From NCBI GenBank assembly GCA_030824275.1, contig JAVBXY010000003.1, positions 186,001 through 250,000 of the forward strand: a DNA stretch of 64,000 nt, read 5' to 3'. Origin of the DNA: Rhodocyclaceae bacterium. Lineage in GTDB: Bacteria; Pseudomonadota; Gammaproteobacteria; Burkholderiales; Rhodocyclaceae. The position numbers and the translations under genes are program-made. Under the pieces are notes generated by a model. That model saw only the letters and a program-made list of their open reading frames with translations, did not search any database and was not told the origin of the DNA. Below, one piece after another: positions 8,176-18,450 of this stretch (within the stretch, counting starts at the first letter, position 1; the number at the start of each line of letters is the position of its first letter).

Positions 8176-8550
8176 ATGTTTTCTCTCTCCCTCGACGGAA
8201 ATCCCGTATTCAAGGTCGCATCCCGTGGCGGCATCACCGTGTTCGCCACCGACGGCTCGGCGCCGAATCCCTTCGAAGGCGCATTGGCAACCATCGCCGG
8301 CTGTGCTGGCGTCTATGCCCACAAGGCTTGCGTGGCGGCTGGCGTGTCTTCTGCCGGTATCGGCATCCGCCTGAAACCCTCGGCGGCGCCGGGCGGCACC
8401 GAGATCCGCAAGATCGCCATCAAGACGACGTTTCCCGAAGGCTTTCCGGCGGAGCTGGTGCCGCAGGTGCTGTCGTCCATCGGTGACTGCCCGGTGAAGG
8501 CCATGATCCAGCACGGCAATACCATCGATTTCAGCATCGACGCTGCCTGA
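8176..8550 (+). CDS. OsmC/Ohr-family peroxiredoxin-like protein
   Basis: The 124-aa protein has the two OsmC-family cysteines, C43 in IAGCAGVYAHK and C105 in SIGDCPVKAM, which in the family reduce organic hydroperoxides. It is shorter than typical OsmC (about 140 aa) and lacks the usual N-terminal extension, fitting the YhfA-like branch. AAGGAG lies 9-14 nt before the ATG. It is a single gene: a CRP-type palindrome lies upstream and a bidirectional hairpin lies downstream before the convergent fumarase gene. Confidence 0.85.
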   Translation: MFSLSLDGNPVFKVASRGGITVFATDGSAPNPFEGALATIAGCAGVYAHKACVAAGVSSAGIGIRLKPSAAPGGTEIRKIAIKTTFPEGFPAELVPQVLSSIGDCPVKAMIQHGNTIDFSIDAA

Positions 8551-8555
8551 AAGAA

Positions 8556-8580
8556 ATCAGCCGGCGCGAGGCCGGCTGAT
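8556..8580. terminator. bidirectional hairpin between OsmC gene and fumarase
   Basis: A 10-bp perfect stem (ATCAGCCGGC / GCCGGCTGAT) with loop GCGAG sits between the convergent 3' ends. The T tract is weak on the plus strand, but on the minus strand the stem is followed by TTTCTT. Confidence 0.75.
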
Positions 8581-8598
8581 GTTGGTGTGGCGTAGTGC

Positions 8599-10122
8599 TC
8601 AGGCAGTCTTGACCGGAATCTTGCCGATCTTGGCCTGCCATTCCTTAGGCCCGGTCTCATGCACCGAGATGCCACTGGAGTCGACGGCGACGGTGACCGG
8701 CATGTCTTTTACGTCGAACTCGTAGATGGCCTCCATGCCGAGATCGGCGAAGCCTACGACCTTGGCCGACTTGATGGCCTTGGCCACCAGGTAGGCGGCG
8801 CCGCCGACGGCCATCAGGTAGGCCGACTTGTGCTTCTTGATCGACTCGATGGCGACCGGGCCGCGCTCGGACTTGCCGATCATGGAGATCAAACCGGTCT
8901 GCGCCAGCATGGTCTCGGTGAACTTGTCCATGCGCGTCGCCGTGGTGGGGCCTGCGGGTCCGACCACTTCGTCACGTACCGGGTCGACGGGGCCGACGTA
9001 ATAAATGACGCGGTTGGTGAAGTCGACGGGCAGCTTTTCGCCCTTGGCCAGCATGTCGGCGATGCGCTTGTGGGCGGCATCGCGGCCGGTCAGCATCTTG
9101 CCGTTGAGCAATATCTTCTGGCCCGGTTTCCAGGCGGCGACCTGTTCCTTGGTCAGGGTATCGAGGTTCACCGACGTGGCGGCCTTGGTGTCCGGCGTCC
9201 AGGTGACGGCGGGCCAATCGGCGAGCTTGGGCGGCTCGAGCTTGGCCGGCCCGCTGCCATCCAGATGGAAGTGGATGTGACGGGTGGCGGCACAGTTGGG
9301 GATCAGGGCGATGGGCAGGTTGGCGGCGTGGCAGGGGTAGTCCAGCACCTTGACGTCGAGCACCGTGGTCAGGCCGCCCAGACCCTGGGCACCGATGCCG
9401 AGCGCGTTCACCTTCTCATGCAGTTCGAGGCGCAACTCTTCTGCCCGCGTCTTTGCACCGCGTGCCTTCAGTTCATGGATATCCACCGGTGCCATGATCG
9501 ACTCCTTGGCCAGCAGCATGGCTTTTTCCGGCGTGCCGCCGATGCCGATGCCGAGGATGCCCGGCGGGCACCAGCCAGCGCCCATGGTGGGGACGGTCTT
9601 CAGCACCCATTCGACGAGGTCGTCGGAGGGGTTGAGCATGGCGAACTTGGCCTTGGCTTCCGAGCCGCCGCCCTTGGCGGCACAGATCACATCGACGTGA
9701 TCACCGGGAACGAGCTCGAAATGCACCACGGCGGGGGTGTTGTCCTTGGTGTTGTTGCGCTTGCCGGCGGGGTCGGCCAGCACCGAGGCGCGCAGCGGAT
9801 TGTCCTTGTCGGCGTAGGCGCGGCGCACGCCCTCGTCGATCATCTGCTGTACGCCCATGGTGGCGTCGGGCCAGGTCACGTTCATGCCGACCTTGATGAA
9901 GACCATGCCGATGCCGGTGTCCTGGCAGATCGGGCGATGGCCCTCGGCGCTCATGCGGCTGTTGGTCAAAATCTGTGCAATGGCGTCCTTGGCGGCGGGG
10001 CTTTCCTCGCGCTCGTAGGCTTCACCCAGCGCCTGGATGTAATCGAGGGGATGGTAGTAGCTGATGTACTGGAAGGCGTCGGCGACGGACTGGATCAGGT
10101 CTTCCTGCTTGATGGCGGTCAT
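8599..10122 (-). CDS. fumA: class I fumarate hydratase (4Fe-4S)
   Basis: Interconverts fumarate and malate in the TCA cycle. The 507-aa protein has the class I fusion of alpha and beta parts, with cluster cysteines in CQDTGIGMVFIKVG, in PIALIPNCAATRHIHF and probably in VLDYPCHAANL, and the C-terminal GGAAYLVAKAIKSAKVVGF region. The frame is open further upstream, but ATG 10122 (MTAIKQEDLIQSV) is the family start. It is 17 bp downstream of the UPF0114 gene, so the two are probably co-transcribed. Oxygen-sensitive fumarase next to an OsmC peroxidase gene is suggestive of redox context, but they are on opposite strands. Confidence 0.95.
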   Translation of the reverse strand: MTAIKQEDLIQSVADAFQYISYYHPLDYIQALGEAYEREESPAAKDAIAQILTNSRMSAEGHRPICQDTGIGMVFIKVGMNVTWPDATMGVQQMIDEGVRRAYADKDNPLRASVLADPAGKRNNTKDNTPAVVHFELVPGDHVDVICAAKGGGSEAKAKFAMLNPSDDLVEWVLKTVPTMGAGWCPPGILGIGIGGTPEKAMLLAKESIMAPVDIHELKARGAKTRAEELRLELHEKVNALGIGAQGLGGLTTVLDVKVLDYPCHAANLPIALIPNCAATRHIHFHLDGSGPAKLEPPKLADWPAVTWTPDTKAATSVNLDTLTKEQVAAWKPGQKILLNGKMLTGRDAAHKRIADMLAKGEKLPVDFTNRVIYYVGPVDPVRDEVVGPAGPTTATRMDKFTETMLAQTGLISMIGKSERGPVAIESIKKHKSAYLMAVGGAAYLVAKAIKSAKVVGFADLGMEAIYEFDVKDMPVTVAVDSSGISVHETGPKEWQAKIGKIPVKTA

Positions 10123-10139
10123 GGTTTTCTCGGGGTGGG

Positions 10140-10667
10140 TCAGTGTTTGCTGGGGTGGGGCATGGCCAGCGTCTGCATCATGAGCTTGTCGGTATAGGCG
10201 ATGGCGATGGCAGAGAGGAGGAAGGAGGCGTGGATGGCGATCTGGGTGATCACCACGCGGTCGGCCACCTGGGCGGCGTTGATGAAGGTGCGCAGCAGGT
10301 GGATCGAAGAGATGCTGATCAGGGCGATGGCCAGCTTGACCTTGAGCACGCCGGCATTGACGTGGGAGAGCCACTCCGGCTGGTCCGGGTGGCCTTCGAG
10401 GTCGAGGCGGGAAACGAAAGTTTCGTAACCGCCGATGATGACCATGATCAGCAGGTTGGCGATCATGACCACGTCGATCAGGCCCAGCACGATCAGCATC
10501 ACTTCGGCTTCGCCGAGTTCGCCGGCCTTGCTGATCAAGTGGATCAGTTCGTGCATGAACTGATAGACGTAAACGCCCTGGGCGGCGATCAGGCCAAGGT
10601 AGAGCGGAGCCTGGAGCCAGCGGCTCCAGAAGATGAAGAATTCCATCGGCTTGATGAAGCGGTTCAT
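10140..10667 (-). CDS. UPF0114 (YqhA) family membrane protein
   Basis: The 175-aa protein has about four hydrophobic helices (near residues 15-35, 50-80, 105-125 and 140-160) and the conserved GLIDVVMIANLLIMVIIGGY segment of the TIGR00645/UPF0114 family. The family is an inner-membrane protein of unknown function. It precedes fumA by 17 bp in the same direction. Confidence 0.88.
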   Translation of the reverse strand: MNRFIKPMEFFIFWSRWLQAPLYLGLIAAQGVYVYQFMHELIHLISKAGELGEAEVMLIVLGLIDVVMIANLLIMVIIGGYETFVSRLDLEGHPDQPEWLSHVNAGVLKVKLAIALISISSIHLLRTFINAAQVADRVVITQIAIHASFLLSAIAIAYTDKLMMQTLAMPHPSKH

Positions 10668-10736
10668 GGGCGTGGGGGATTTATGTTGCGGGGCAAAAAT
10701 TGTACCCCAGCCCTTCGATGGCAGTGTTCTATCTGA

Positions 10737-10755
10737 CGTAAGACCAGCGTAAGAC
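10737..10755 (+). promoter_or_regulatory. tandem direct repeats upstream of acs
   Basis: CGTAAGAC occurs twice with an 11-bp period (10737-10744 and 10748-10755), placing the half-sites on the same face of the helix about 150 bp before the acs start. This is the arrangement expected for a tandem activator site. The factor is unknown; CrbR/ErdR-like LuxR-type regulators act on acs promoters in other proteobacteria. Confidence 0.45.
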
Positions 10756-10903
10756 TGTTTAGGTGTAATCTGGCCGCCCCAACTAAATGAATCGGAAAGC
10801 CCGGCCCGCGCTGGTCAGTGCAGCGCAACAGCGGCCTCGCATTTCCGGCGAAAAATCACCACACACCGGAATCGAATCCGGTTATTTGAGAGGAGAGGTG
10901 CCG

Positions 10904-12886
<1,983 letters not shown>

Positions 12887-12917
12887 TCGCGCTTGATCGA
12901 CTAGCACGGTAACATCG

Positions 12918-12946
12918 GGGCGCCCCTCGCAAGACGGGCGCCCTTT
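12918..12946 (+). terminator. terminator after acs
   Basis: GGGCGCCC pairs with a second GGGCGCCC across a 10-nt loop and is followed by TTT. It lies 31 bp after the acs stop and separates acs from the sensor operon. Confidence 0.75.
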
Positions 12947-12964
12947 GCATATGGAGGTGGCGTC

Positions 12965-13165
12965 ATGATGCGTTCCCGCCTTTCCGTGCAGCGCCTGGCC
13001 GCGCTGTTCCTGCTCGGCTGCGTGCTGTTCAACTACCCGTTGCTGGCCATCTTCGGTCGCGGTGGCCAGTTGTTCGGCATGCCCGCCCTGTATGTCTGGC
13101 TGATGGGTTCCTGGCTGGTGCTGATTGCCCTGATGGCATGGGTACTGGAAAGACGAAAGGACTGA
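12965..13165 (+). CDS. small two-helix membrane protein (CbrX-like position)
   Basis: The 66-aa protein has two hydrophobic segments (about residues 10-30 and 40-60) and a basic C-terminus ERRKD. GGAGGTGG precedes the tandem ATGATG start. Its stop lies 1 bp before the ATG of the SLC5-kinase hybrid, so translation is likely coupled. In Pseudomonas a small membrane protein, CbrX, is encoded just ahead of and coupled to cbrA, and DUF4212/DUF485-type small proteins precede acetate transporters. A subunit or assembly role for the sensor is inferred from position. Confidence 0.75.
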   Translation: MMRSRLSVQRLAALFLLGCVLFNYPLLAIFGRGGQLFGMPALYVWLMGSWLVLIALMAWVLERRKD

Positions 13166-13166
13166 C

Positions 13167-15905
13167 ATGCTGCAAAGCTGGGTCATCGTCCTCGCCTCCT
13201 TCGTCTATCTCGGCATCCTCTTCGCCATCGCCTGGCATGGCGACCGGCGTGCCGATGCCGGGCGCTCGCTGATCGCCAATCCGGTCGTCTATGCGCTGTC
13301 GCTCGGCGTCTATTGCACCACCTGGACCTTCTACGGCAGCGTTGGCCGGGCGGCGGCCAACGGCGTCGGCTTCCTGCCGATCTACCTTGGGCCGACCCTG
13401 CTGTTCGCGCTGGCCGGCTTCCTGCTGGTCAAGATCATCCGCATTGCCAAGGCCAATCGCATCACCTCGATTGCCGACTTCGTCGCCTCGCGCTACGGCA
13501 AGAGCCAGATGCTCGGCGGCCTCGTCACCGTCATCGCCGTGGTCGGCGTGATTCCCTACATCGCCCTGCAACTCAAGGCGGTATCCAACAGTTTCACCAT
13601 CCTGCTGCACTATCCCGAGATCATCATGCCGGCCAAGACCGGCGCCGTGCCGCTGTTCCAGGACAGCGCGCTGTATGTGGCGCTGATCCTCGGCGCCTTC
13701 ACCATCCTCTTCGGTACCCGTCATCTCGACGCCACGGAGCGTCACGAAGGCATGGTGGCTGCCATCGCCTTCGAGTCGGTGGTCAAGCTGGCGGCCTTCC
13801 TTGCCGTCGGCATCTTCGTCGTCTGGGGCATCCACGGCGGTGTCGCCGATGTCTTCGCCAAGGCCGCTGCTTCGGACAGCGCTCGCCGTCTCGCCAGCGC
13901 CGACTTTTCCGGTAACTGGGGCAGCTGGGGCTCGCTGGTCTTCCTTGCCTTCTTTGCCGCGTTGCTGTTGCCGCGCCAGTTCCAGATCGCGGTGGTCGAG
14001 AACGTCAATGAAGATCACCTGCGCCGGGCGATCTGGATGTTCCCGCTCTACCTCTTCCTCATCAACATCTTCGTGCTGCCGGTGGCGCTGGCCGGGCTGA
14101 TGCATTTCCCCACCGGCGTCGATGCCGATACCTTCGTCCTCACCCTACCCATGGCCCACCAGCAGGAAGCGCTGGCGCTGCTGGTCTTCATCGGCGGTTT
14201 GTCGGCCGCCACCGGCATGGTCATCGTCGAGACCATCGCTCTTTCCACCATGGTCTGCAACGATCTGGTGATGCCTGTGCTGTTGCGCTGGAAGGCGCTG
14301 GGCCTGGCCGAACGGGCCGACCTTTCTGGCCTGCTGCTGGAAATTCGCCGCTGGGCCATCGCCCTGGTGCTGGTGCTGGGCTACCTGTATTTCCGCGTCG
14401 CCGGCGAAGCCTATGCGCTGGTGGCCATCGGCCTGATCTCCTTCGCCGCCGTCGCCCAGTTCGCCCCCGCCGTGATTGGCGGTCTGTTCTGGACCGGCGG
14501 CACCCGCATCGGTGCACTGGCGGGCCTCAGCGCCGGCTTCGCCGTATGGCTGTACACCTTGCTGCTGCCGTCCTTCGCCAAGTCCGGTTGGTTGCCCGAG
14601 GGTTTCATGACCCATGGCATCTTTGGCATCGACCTGCTGCGCCCGCAACAACTCTTCGGCCTCACCGGGCTGGACGAGATCACTCATTGCCTGCTCTGGA
14701 GCCTGCTCGCCAACATCGGCGCCTACATCGGCGTTTCGCTCCTGCGCGCGCCCGACGCCCGCGAGGCGCGGCAGGCGAGCTTCTTCGTCGGCGGCGATGC
14801 GGCCGGCTTGCCGGGCTGGCGTGGTCAGGCTGGCGTGCAGCAACTGCTGCCGCTTACTGCCCGCTTCCTCGGCCAGGAGAAAGCCCAGGAGGCCTTCGCG
14901 CGCCACGCCCGGCAACGCGGCCTGGCCGGCATCGATGCGCTGCCGGGCGACGCGGATCTGGTGCACTTCGCCGAAACCCTGCTGGCCGGCGCCATCGGCT
15001 CGGCCTCGGCGCGGGTGATGGTGGCCTCGGTGGTGGAAGAAGAGCCGCTGGGCCTCAACGAAGTCATGAACATTCTCGACGAGGCCTCCCAGGTTCGCGC
15101 CTACAGCCGCGAGCTGGAAGCCAAGTCGCGGGAACTGGAGCAGGCCACCGCCGAGCTGCGCGCGGCCAATGCGCGGCTGACTGAACTCGACCGCATGAAG
15201 GACGACTTCATCTCCACCGTCACCCACGAGCTGCGCACACCGTTGACCTCGATCCGCGCCTTTTCCGAAATGCTGCTCGACGATCCCAAGGCCGACCTCG
15301 CCGAGCGCAAGCGTTTCCTCGGCATCATCGTCGGCGAGACCGAGCGCCTGACGCGGCTGATCAACCAGATTCTCGACCTCGCCAAGCTAGAATCGGGACG
15401 CGCTGAATGGACCGTGGCGGCGGTGGATGTGGTCGAGGTGATTCGCGAAGCCGTGGATTCGCTGACCGCTCTCTACGCCGAGAAGAAGGTTGTCCTGGAA
15501 CTCGATCTGCCCGTCGAAGACCTGTTCGTGCTGGCTGACCGCGACCGTCTGATGCAGGTGCTGATCAATCTGCTCTCGAATGCCGTCAAGTTCGCGCCCA
15601 CTGTCGGTGGATGTGTAAAAGTCGGCGCTGGCGGTACGGCGGCAGTGGTGCGCGTCAGCATCGACGACAACGGCCCCGGCATCGTCGCCGCCGACCGGGA
15701 AATGATTTTCGAGAAATTCCGCCAGGTCACCGGCGATGCCGGCGTGCTGACCGCGAAGCCGCAGGGCACGGGCCTGGGCCTGCCCATCAGCCGCCAGATC
15801 GTCGAGTATTTCGGTGGCCGTCTGTGGGTCGAGAGCGAGCCGGGGCAGGGCGCCCGCTTCGTGTTCACACTGCCTCGGCGGGAAGGCGATAATGCACAAA
15901 AATAA
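13167..15905 (+). CDS. SLC5 transporter-histidine kinase hybrid (CbrA/CrbS-like)
   Basis: The 912-aa protein joins an N-terminal sodium:solute symporter domain of about 13 helices (roughly residues 1-500; YCTTWTFYGSVGRAA is the family signature), a connecting coiled coil (ELEAKSRELEQATAELRAAN) and a histidine kinase core. The phosphorylated His is H687 in FISTVTHELRTPLTS; the N box is LINLLSNAVKFAP and the G boxes are DDNGPGI and GTGLGLPISR. No PAS domain is seen, unlike many CrbS proteins. Such hybrids sense or gate on transported carbon sources; neighbouring acs suggests acetate. Two interspersed-repeat copies are inside: 13884-13908 (RRLASADF, transporter half) and 15617-15641 (KVGAGGTA, between N and G1 boxes). 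Confidence 0.9.
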   Translation: MLQSWVIVLASFVYLGILFAIAWHGDRRADAGRSLIANPVVYALSLGVYCTTWTFYGSVGRAAANGVGFLPIYLGPTLLFALAGFLLVKIIRIAKANRITSIADFVASRYGKSQMLGGLVTVIAVVGVIPYIALQLKAVSNSFTILLHYPEIIMPAKTGAVPLFQDSALYVALILGAFTILFGTRHLDATERHEGMVAAIAFESVVKLAAFLAVGIFVVWGIHGGVADVFAKAAASDSARRLASADFSGNWGSWGSLVFLAFFAALLLPRQFQIAVVENVNEDHLRRAIWMFPLYLFLINIFVLPVALAGLMHFPTGVDADTFVLTLPMAHQQEALALLVFIGGLSAATGMVIVETIALSTMVCNDLVMPVLLRWKALGLAERADLSGLLLEIRRWAIALVLVLGYLYFRVAGEAYALVAIGLISFAAVAQFAPAVIGGLFWTGGTRIGALAGLSAGFAVWLYTLLLPSFAKSGWLPEGFMTHGIFGIDLLRPQQLFGLTGLDEITHCLLWSLLANIGAYIGVSLLRAPDAREARQASFFVGGDAAGLPGWRGQAGVQQLLPLTARFLGQEKAQEAFARHARQRGLAGIDALPGDADLVHFAETLLAGAIGSASARVMVASVVEEEPLGLNEVMNILDEASQVRAYSRELEAKSRELEQATAELRAANARLTELDRMKDDFISTVTHELRTPLTSIRAFSEMLLDDPKADLAERKRFLGIIVGETERLTRLINQILDLAKLESGRAEWTVAAVDVVEVIREAVDSLTALYAEKKVVLELDLPVEDLFVLADRDRLMQVLINLLSNAVKFAPTVGGCVKVGAGGTAAVVRVSIDDNGPGIVAADREMIFEKFRQVTGDAGVLTAKPQGTGLGLPISRQIVEYFGGRLWVESEPGQGARFVFTLPRREGDNAQK
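13884..13908 (-). repeat. 25-bp interspersed element, copy in SLC5-kinase gene
   Basis: Reverse orientation, 24 of 25 matches. Translated as RRLASADF in the transporter half, in a loop between membrane segments. Confidence 0.72.
15617..15641 (+). repeat. 25-bp interspersed element, second copy in SLC5-kinase gene
   Basis: 24 of 25 matches. Translated as KVGAGGTA in the variable loop between the N box and the first G box of the ATPase domain. Confidence 0.72.
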
Positions 15906-15919
15906 TCGGGAGGAGACCC

Positions 15920-16285
15920 ATGAAACCACGCATTCTGATCGTCGATGACGAGCCGAACATCGTCATTTCACTTGAGTACCTGATGAAAAAGGAAGGCTTC
16001 GAGGTGGCTGTCGCCACCGACGGCGAAGCCGCCCTGGCCCAGGCCGCCGCCTTCGCCCCTGACTTGATCCTGCTCGACGTGATGATGCCGAAGAAGTCCG
16101 GCTTCGAGGTCTGCGAGGCTCTGCGCGCCGATCCGGCTCGCACCGGGCTGAAGATTGTCATGTTGACCGCCAAGGGCCGCGAGGGCGAAGTGGCCAAGGG
16201 CCTGGCCCTCGGTGCCGATGCCTATATCACCAAGCCCTTCGCTACCAGGGATCTCGTCCTGCGCGTCAAAGAACTGCTGGCATGA
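15920..16285 (+). CDS. single-domain response regulator (receiver only)
   Basis: The 121-aa protein is a stand-alone receiver domain: acidic pocket in IVDDEPN, phosphoacceptor D53 in ILLDVMMPKKSG, the conserved Thr in IVMLTAKG and Lys in YITKPF. There is no DNA-binding or output domain. It is 14 bp after the SLC5-kinase gene with GGGAGGAG upstream, so it is the likely phosphoryl partner of that kinase. It may relay to another protein, possibly the kinase-like exonuclease fusion encoded next (4-bp overlap). CbrB, CrbR and ErdR of other species are DNA-binding regulators, so this one differs. Confidence 0.93.
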   Translation: MKPRILIVDDEPNIVISLEYLMKKEGFEVAVATDGEAALAQAAAFAPDLILLDVMMPKKSGFEVCEALRADPARTGLKIVMLTAKGREGEVAKGLALGADAYITKPFATRDLVLRVKELLA

Positions 16286-18450
16286 ACGCCCGTTTGCGTT
16301 TCATCCTTGCGGCAGCGGTGCTGGGCCTGCTGATGACCGGGCCCTTCGTGCTGACCGGGCTGGCCTTGTGGGCGGATGCCAAGGAGGCCGAACGTGCCGC
16401 GTTGATCGAACTCATCGTCCCGCGTCTGCCGCTGGGCGGGTTGATCACCACTTTCGGCTTCGTCGCCGGCCTGATGATCCTGCGCAGCCTGTTCCAGCAA
16501 TACGTGCGCGGCCTGATGCGCATGGCCGAAACCCTGCGCCTGATGCTCGGCGCCAATCGCAATTTCCGCGTCACCCCCGATGGGCCTCCCGAGGTGCGCG
16601 AACTGGCCCGCGCCGCCAATGATCTGGCCCAGCAGCGCGATGAATTGCTCAACGATGTCGACGCCCAGATCGCCCAGGCCAAGGCCACGGTGGAGGAGGA
16701 AAAGAACCGCCTCGCCGCGCTCATGTCGGAGCTGGCCCAGGGCGTCGTCGTCTGCAACCTCGACGGCCGCATCCTGCTCTACAACAGCCGTGCCCGGCTC
16801 CAGTTCAAGGCTCTGGCGCAGGGACCGACCTCCATGAGCGGCGGCGCCCTGATCGGTCTCGGTCGCTCGATCTTCTCGATGCTGGAGCGGGGCCAGATCA
16901 CCCACGCGCTGGAGAATATTCAGCAGCGGCTGAAGAAGGGCAGCGCCGAGCCCAGCTCGAACTTCATTACTTCGACACGCAGCGGCCAGTTGCTGCGCGC
17001 GCAAATGGCCCCGGTGTTGACCTCGGTGACCGAGGGCGAGCCAACGATCACCGGCTACGTGCTGACCATCGAAAACATCACCCGCAACTTCGAGCGCGAG
17101 GCCCAGCGCGATCAGGTCTTGCAACAACTCACCGACGGCAGCCGGGCGCCGCTGGGCAACATCCGCGCGGCGGTCGAGACCCTGCTTGATTCGCCGGACA
17201 TGGAAGCTGACTATCGGGAGCGCTTTACCCGCGTCATCGCCGACGAATCCGCCGCCATGAGCCAGCGTCTGGAAGCAGCCATGAACACCTTTGCCGACTC
17301 GCTGAAGACGCGCTGGCCGCTGGAGGATGTGCTCGGCATCGACGTCCTCGCCGCCGCCATCCGCCGCATCGAGGACCGCATCGGCCTGCCGACGAAAATG
17401 GAAGACCTCGACGAGAGCCTGTGGATACGCGCCGACAGCTTCTCGCTGATCCTCGCCATCAGCTTCCTCGCCGAGCGGCTGAAGGACCACTATGACATCC
17501 GCGAGATGCGTTTCCGTCTTTCCGCCGAAGGGCGCATGGCCTTCCTCGATCTGATCTGGTCGAGCACGCCCATGTCCTCCGAGACCCTGCACACCTGGGA
17601 GTTGGAGCCGATGAACGTGGCCGGCGAGATCAGCCCGCTGACCTTGCGCGATGTCGTCGAACGCCATGGTGGCGAACTCTGGTTCCAGCGCGAGAAGGCC
17701 GCCCATCGCATGTTCGTGCGCCTGGTGCTGCCGATTGCCGTGGCGCCGGAGGCGCAGACAGCGGAGCCTGTTGCGGCCTTGCATCGCGACAGCCGTCCCG
17801 AGTACTACGACTTCGATCTGTTCGCCGCGCGCGATTCCAGCATCGATCTCGACCGCAAGCTGACCGAGCTTACCTATTCGATTTTCGATACCGAGACCAC
17901 CGGCCTCGAGCCGTCGAACGGAGACGAGATCATCCAGATCGGCGCCGTACGTGTGGTCAACAACCGCCTGCTGCGGCAGGAAATCTTCGACCAGCTGGTG
18001 GACCCGCGCATCCCCCTCAAGCCGGCCGGCATACCCATCCACGGCATTACCGAGGACATGGTGCGTGGCCAGCCGACGCTCGACGTGGTGCTGCCCGGCT
18101 TCCACGAGTTCTGCGCCGAGACCGTGCTGGTGGCGCACAACGCCGCCTTCGACATGCGCTTCTTCCAGTTGAAGGAAGAAGCCTACGGCCTGCGCTTTTC
18201 GCAGCCAGTGCTCGATACCCTGCTGCTCTCCGCCGTGATCCATCCCAACCAGGAGTCGCATCGTCTGGAAATCATCGCCGAACGTCTCGGCATCAATGTC
18301 ATCGGTCGTCACACGGCGCTGGGCGATGCCTACGTCACCGGCGAAGTCTTCCTCAAGATGATCCCGCTTCTCGCCGACAAGGGCATCTTTACCCTGCGTC
18401 AGGCACTGGAGGCGGCCCAGCAAACCTATTTTGCCCGCATCAAATACTGA
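16282..18450 (+). CDS. kinase-like sensor fused to DnaQ-family 3'-5' exonuclease
   Basis: The 722-aa protein starts with two membrane segments (about 5-30 and 47-70), a HAMP-like region, a coiled coil and a PAS-like domain (LDGRILLYNSRARLQFK). A dimerisation-like helix lacks the phosphorylatable His (SRAPLGNIRAAVETLL), and an ATPase-like domain is degenerate. The C-terminal part (about 535-722) is a DEDDh exonuclease with all motifs: FDTETTGLEPSNGDEI, VAHNAAFDMRFF and HTALGDAYVTGEVF. So a membrane-tied pseudo-kinase controls, or is fused to, a nuclease. Separate DnaQ-like exonuclease genes are familiar next to actP/acs-type loci; the fused kinase-like half is less usual. The substrate is unknown. 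Confidence 0.88.
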   Translation: MNARLRFILAAAVLGLLMTGPFVLTGLALWADAKEAERAALIELIVPRLPLGGLITTFGFVAGLMILRSLFQQYVRGLMRMAETLRLMLGANRNFRVTPDGPPEVRELARAANDLAQQRDELLNDVDAQIAQAKATVEEEKNRLAALMSELAQGVVVCNLDGRILLYNSRARLQFKALAQGPTSMSGGALIGLGRSIFSMLERGQITHALENIQQRLKKGSAEPSSNFITSTRSGQLLRAQMAPVLTSVTEGEPTITGYVLTIENITRNFEREAQRDQVLQQLTDGSRAPLGNIRAAVETLLDSPDMEADYRERFTRVIADESAAMSQRLEAAMNTFADSLKTRWPLEDVLGIDVLAAAIRRIEDRIGLPTKMEDLDESLWIRADSFSLILAISFLAERLKDHYDIREMRFRLSAEGRMAFLDLIWSSTPMSSETLHTWELEPMNVAGEISPLTLRDVVERHGGELWFQREKAAHRMFVRLVLPIAVAPEAQTAEPVAALHRDSRPEYYDFDLFAARDSSIDLDRKLTELTYSIFDTETTGLEPSNGDEIIQIGAVRVVNNRLLRQEIFDQLVDPRIPLKPAGIPIHGITEDMVRGQPTLDVVLPGFHEFCAETVLVAHNAAFDMRFFQLKEEAYGLRFSQPVLDTLLLSAVIHPNQESHRLEIIAERLGINVIGRHTALGDAYVTGEVFLKMIPLLADKGIFTLRQALEAAQQTYFARIKY

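Noticed and set aside
10123..10374. Upstream extension of the fumarase frame
   Set aside because: It overlaps the UPF0114 gene antisense to none of its features but in another frame; the family start is ATG 10122.
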